A stretch of 14,858 nt of DNA from DATDEW01 sp046590205 (lineage in GTDB: Bacteria > Bacteroidota > Ignavibacteria > Palsa-1295). The DNA is taken from positions 1-14,858 of the forward strand of contig JBKJTT010000030.1 in the NCBI GenBank assembly GCA_046590205.1, written 5' to 3'. The notes beneath the pieces were generated by a model, which was given only the letters and a program-made list of their open reading frames with translations, had not been told where the DNA came from and did no database searches. Shown in pieces: positions 13,094 through 14,858 of this stretch (position 1 is its first letter; each line of letters starts with the position of its first letter). Position numbers and translations under genes: made by a program.

Positions 13094-13351
13094 TTACTTT
13101 GTTTCTTCAATGAACTCCATATCATCATCGATGTCGTCCTCAATGCTGTCTATTATTTTTACTGCTTGTTCGGCATGTTCGGGACTGACAAAGATTTTGA
13201 ATTCCGAAACCATAGCTGGGTTCAAACTCATCATCCCCGTTGGATCACGATTTAATACGACAGATGGTATATCTTGTTCGAGGAGACGTTGCTTAACTAT
13301 TTCGGATTCGATTTCGGAAGTAGCAGTCGCCACTAAAGTAAGGTCATTCAT
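13094..13351 (-). CDS. Small DUF2007-like protein (copy B)
   Basis: Function unknown. Seen: 85 residues starting MNDLTLVATATSEIESEIVKQRLLEQDIPSVVLNRD; an alternating beta-alpha-beta pattern, then KIFVSPEHAEQAVKIID and the acidic tail EDDIDDDME (residues 71-79). The pattern (short domain with a helix that begins near E-x-x-I-V, then a variable loop, then a strand ending in a V-x-x-E/D-x-x-x-A helix) resembles DUF2007, annotated as a putative signal-transducing or phosphate-carrier-like domain. It is a clear paralogue of the neighbouring copy A, 20 bases upstream, with which it is probably co-transcribed. No Shine-Dalgarno. The stop codon directly abuts that of the convergent LysR gene. Family assignment is from memory and moderate. 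Confidence 0.75.
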   Translation of the reverse strand: MNDLTLVATATSEIESEIVKQRLLEQDIPSVVLNRDPTGMMSLNPAMVSEFKIFVSPEHAEQAVKIIDSIEDDIDDDMEFIEETK

Positions 13352-13371
13352 AATTTATAAAATGTTTTTTG

Positions 13372-13623
13372 TTAATCTCCCACGCCGACTTCCATGTCGT
13401 CGTCAAGATCATCTTCAGTGTTAGTAACAAGCCACGTTGCTTTTTCAAGGTCACCGGGAAGGACGTATATCTTGATGCCACTTGCATAATCAAGCATTGG
13501 GAGAGTATTGTCCGGGTCGTTCGATTGAACAAAGCACTCGATTCCTGCATCAATAAGCTTTGCTTTAATGATTTCCATATCAAATTCAGTGGATACGGTA
13601 GTCAGTAGTATGAGATTTTCCAT
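13372..13623 (-). CDS. Small DUF2007-like protein (copy A)
   Basis: Function unknown. Seen: 83 residues starting MENLILLTTVSTEFDMEIIKAKLIDAGIECFVQSND, then KIYVLPGDLEKATWLV and the acidic tail EDDLDDDME (residues 70-78), aligned position for position with copy B's EDDIDDDME. The two are tandem duplicates that have diverged strongly in the middle loop. The start has a plausible Shine-Dalgarno (AAGGA, about 8 bases before ATG), better than most genes in the window. It is preceded by a 60-base gap after the exonuclease stop, so the three genes may form one transcript. Probable DUF2007 family; no enzymatic motif is visible. Confidence 0.75.
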   Translation of the reverse strand: MENLILLTTVSTEFDMEIIKAKLIDAGIECFVQSNDPDNTLPMLDYASGIKIYVLPGDLEKATWLVTNTEDDLDDDMEVGVGD

Positions 13624-13683
13624 TGTGTATTCCTTTCGCGCTAAGGCAACAGGATATTTATTGTGATTAGTTCTGTAGTCTTC

Positions 13684-14685
13684 TTACCAAGCGATAGCAG
13701 TTCTCCCGGTAGAGCGCATGTGGCTCACTAGATTATCTACAAACCCATGCATTGCAATAACGGTATCTGCCTTTGTTGCATCTATCGCACCAAGCAATCC
13801 ATTCCAGTCAGCATGATCGGAGAGTGGAAACCCGGCATCATAGACTCCGCGTCTGTTTGATGATTTACCATTCATCCATCCTGATGCAAAGGCAGTCGAG
13901 TGTTCGCCGAGTTCTTCAACCCAATCTTGTCCTTTGAGCATTGGTGGGGCAATGATGAGCGGATTGTGTTCGCGCAGTTCTTTGAGTTTTTCCTTTGAGA
14001 GTATCTCGTACTTTGGAAAAGGGATGTCTGCTTTTATATATGCAGGATTGAACCGTTCAATAGTATGATGAACAAGTATCGGAGCAATCGAGCCATCAAC
14101 CCCAGCAAGCAAACGCTGTGCCTTGCCAAGTGAGTAAGCATTGAGTAGTGATACCTTGCCCCAGAGTTGATTTAACTGCCACCAGTCATTAATATGAGCG
14201 AATATCTGCTGCTGGGGTTTCCATGAATATCGTGGGTGAGCGAATGTAGATTCGGTGATGAACGTATGACATTCAACTGGCTCATAATTCTCGCATGTTA
14301 TATCGGGTTCGGTTTTATAATCGCCGCTCACACACCATACCTCACCCTTATGTTCAACACGAATTTGTGCAGATCCGAGAATATGACCTGCCGGATGCAG
14401 ACTCACAATAACTTCACCGATTTGCATCTTCTTGCCAAAATCAATTGGTTCGATATGCGGCTTTTCCCCGACGCGAACACGGGCTATGGCAGCACTGTTT
14501 TTTGAAGTAAGATAGGTTGATGACCCTGCACGGATATGGTCTGTATGGCAATGGGTAATAACAGCACGCTTAACAGCGACGGAAGGATCAATATAGAAAT
14601 CGCCCTTCTCGCAATAGAGACCTTTTGGTGTGAGGGTTATAAGCATTAGAGTTGTGGGAAGTTTTATGAGTTTGGTGAGTTTCAT
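13684..14685 (-). CDS. Ligase-associated-type DNA exonuclease (metallo-beta-lactamase/beta-CASP-like)
   Basis: Predicted metal-dependent nuclease related to the SNM1/CPSF-like proteins usually encoded beside an ATP-dependent DNA ligase and implicated in DNA repair. Seen: the HxHxDH metal motif at residues 45-50 (HCHTDH), His101 in PAGHILGSAQ, Asp122 in GDYK, a later SDH (289-291) and MHG (312-314), as expected for the fold. The total is 333 residues. Family members usually start just before the equivalent of LTPKGLYC...GDFYIDP, so Met14 (ATG at 14646) may be the true start. The first 13 codons (MKLTKLIKLPTTL) coincide with a 9-bp-period repeat and have no Shine-Dalgarno. No ligase gene is visible on either side in this window. 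Family is fairly secure, start uncertain. Confidence 0.88.
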   Translation of the reverse strand: MKLTKLIKLPTTLMLITLTPKGLYCEKGDFYIDPSVAVKRAVITHCHTDHIRAGSSTYLTSKNSAAIARVRVGEKPHIEPIDFGKKMQIGEVIVSLHPAGHILGSAQIRVEHKGEVWCVSGDYKTEPDITCENYEPVECHTFITESTFAHPRYSWKPQQQIFAHINDWWQLNQLWGKVSLLNAYSLGKAQRLLAGVDGSIAPILVHHTIERFNPAYIKADIPFPKYEILSKEKLKELREHNPLIIAPPMLKGQDWVEELGEHSTAFASGWMNGKSSNRRGVYDAGFPLSDHADWNGLLGAIDATKADTVIAMHGFVDNLVSHMRSTGRTAIAW

Positions 14686-14742
14686 GAGTTAAAGTAGCAA
14701 CTCAAGACTCACAAAACTCACGTAACTCAATAAACTCGCAGA
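14667..14742. repeat. Inverted array of a degenerate 9-bp repeat (TGAGTTnnn / ACTCAnnnn)
   Basis: Left part: TGAGTTTGG, TGAGTTTCA, TGAGTTAAA at 14667, 14676 and 14685. Right part: ACTCAAG (7 bases), ACTCACAAA, ACTCACGTA, ACTCAATAA, ACTCGCAGA at 14700, 14707, 14716, 14725 and 14734. The two halves are reverse complements around an 8-base centre (14691-14698), giving an imperfect stem of about 22 bp (14667-14720). The array fills the space between the exonuclease start and the tRNA-Pro 3' end, and its left arm lies in the annotated N-terminus of the exonuclease. Confidence 0.8.
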
Positions 14743-14743
14743 G

Positions 14744-14817
14744 TCGGCGTGACCGGATTTGAACCGACGACCCCTACTACCCCAAAGTAGTGCGCTACCA
14801 GGCTGCGCTACACGCCG
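14744..14817 (-). tRNA. tRNA-Pro (anticodon GGG)
   Basis: Folds by eye into a full cloverleaf on the - strand. The acceptor stem is CGGCGTG/CACGCCG (14817-14811 with 14751-14745, perfect). The D stem is GCGC/GCGC, and the anticodon stem CTACT/AGTAG has loop TTGGGGT. A 5-base variable loop follows, then the T arm GTCGG/CCGGT (two G-T pairs) with loop TTCAAAT. The discriminator is A at 14744. The anticodon GGG at loop positions 3-5 reads CCC/CCT proline codons. The 3' CCA is not encoded. The 9-bp repeat array begins right at its 3' end. Confidence 0.95.
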
Positions 14818-14832
14818 TACATTTTCAAGAGC

Positions 14833-14858
14833 ACACAAAACAGGGGAGCGGAGTGTGC
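14833..14858. repeat. Inverted repeat at the window edge
   Basis: GCACAC (14833-14838) and GTGTGC (14853-14858) are exact reverse complements around a purine-rich 14-base loop, just upstream of tRNA-Pro. It is cut by the end of the window, so a longer stem or the role (terminator, promoter or chance) cannot be judged. Confidence 0.3.

Noticed and set aside
13344..13583. 79-codon - strand open frame
   Set aside because: It overlaps the DUF2007-like copy A in another frame; copy A has a paralogue, an SD and a family-like pattern.
14667..14742. CRISPR array
   Set aside because: The units are only 9 bp, have no constant spacer structure, and occur in both orientations; no cas gene is nearby.
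14744..14817. Integrated element using tRNA-Pro as attachment site
   Set aside because: No integrase and no second copy of the tRNA 3' end are visible in the window; only the repeat array lies next to it.

Overview
The first 10.5 kb is the distal S10/spc/alpha ribosomal-protein cluster of a bacterium, all on the + strand. The order is rpsQ-rplN-rplX-rplE-rpsN-rpsH-rplF-rplR-rpsE-rpmD-rplO-secY-map-infA-rpmJ-rpsM-rpsK-rpsD-rpoA-rplQ. It ends at a strong, probably bidirectional terminator (10502-10535). Several things point to the Bacteroidota/Chlorobiota (FCB) group: secY is followed directly by map with no adk, few genes have a Shine-Dalgarno (SD) sequence, L17 has a long tail, and a ligase-associated-type exonuclease is present. 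Zinc-binding forms of S4, S14 and L36 suggest an Ignavibacteria/Kapabacteria-like branch rather than classical Bacteroidia. This placement is inference from memory and is only moderately secure.

Region 2 (10.55-13.1 kb) carries the pyridoxal-phosphate synthase genes pdxS-pdxT on the - strand. The two genes abut with no spacer and share a reading frame. A LysR-type regulator (12182-13093) diverges from them. The 101-bp divergent region holds a plausible pdxS promoter and a perfect 9-bp inverted repeat, one arm of which lies between the -35 and -10 boxes.

Region 3 (13.1-14.86 kb) is on the - strand: a tRNA-Pro(GGG), a metallo-beta-lactamase-fold exonuclease of the ligase-associated family, and two tandem paralogous small DUF2007-like proteins with matching acidic tails. 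Between the tRNA and the exonuclease lies an unusual degenerate 9-bp-period repeat array arranged as a large inverted repeat. It reaches into the annotated first codons of the exonuclease.

The coding content is mostly housekeeping: ribosome assembly, protein secretion, N-terminal methionine removal, transcription and vitamin B6 synthesis. I see no mobile element, CRISPR array, phage or defence system. The parts worth a second look are non-coding: (i) a recurrent AGAGTAC-type motif before ribosomal-gene starts that lack an SD; (ii) paired hairpins in the two largest intergenic gaps of the operon, directly before rpsH (S8) and rpsD (S4), whose products are classical autoregulators; (iii) the pdxS/lysR operator candidate; (iv) the inverted 9-bp-period repeat beside tRNA-Pro. 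None amounts to a demonstrated new system.
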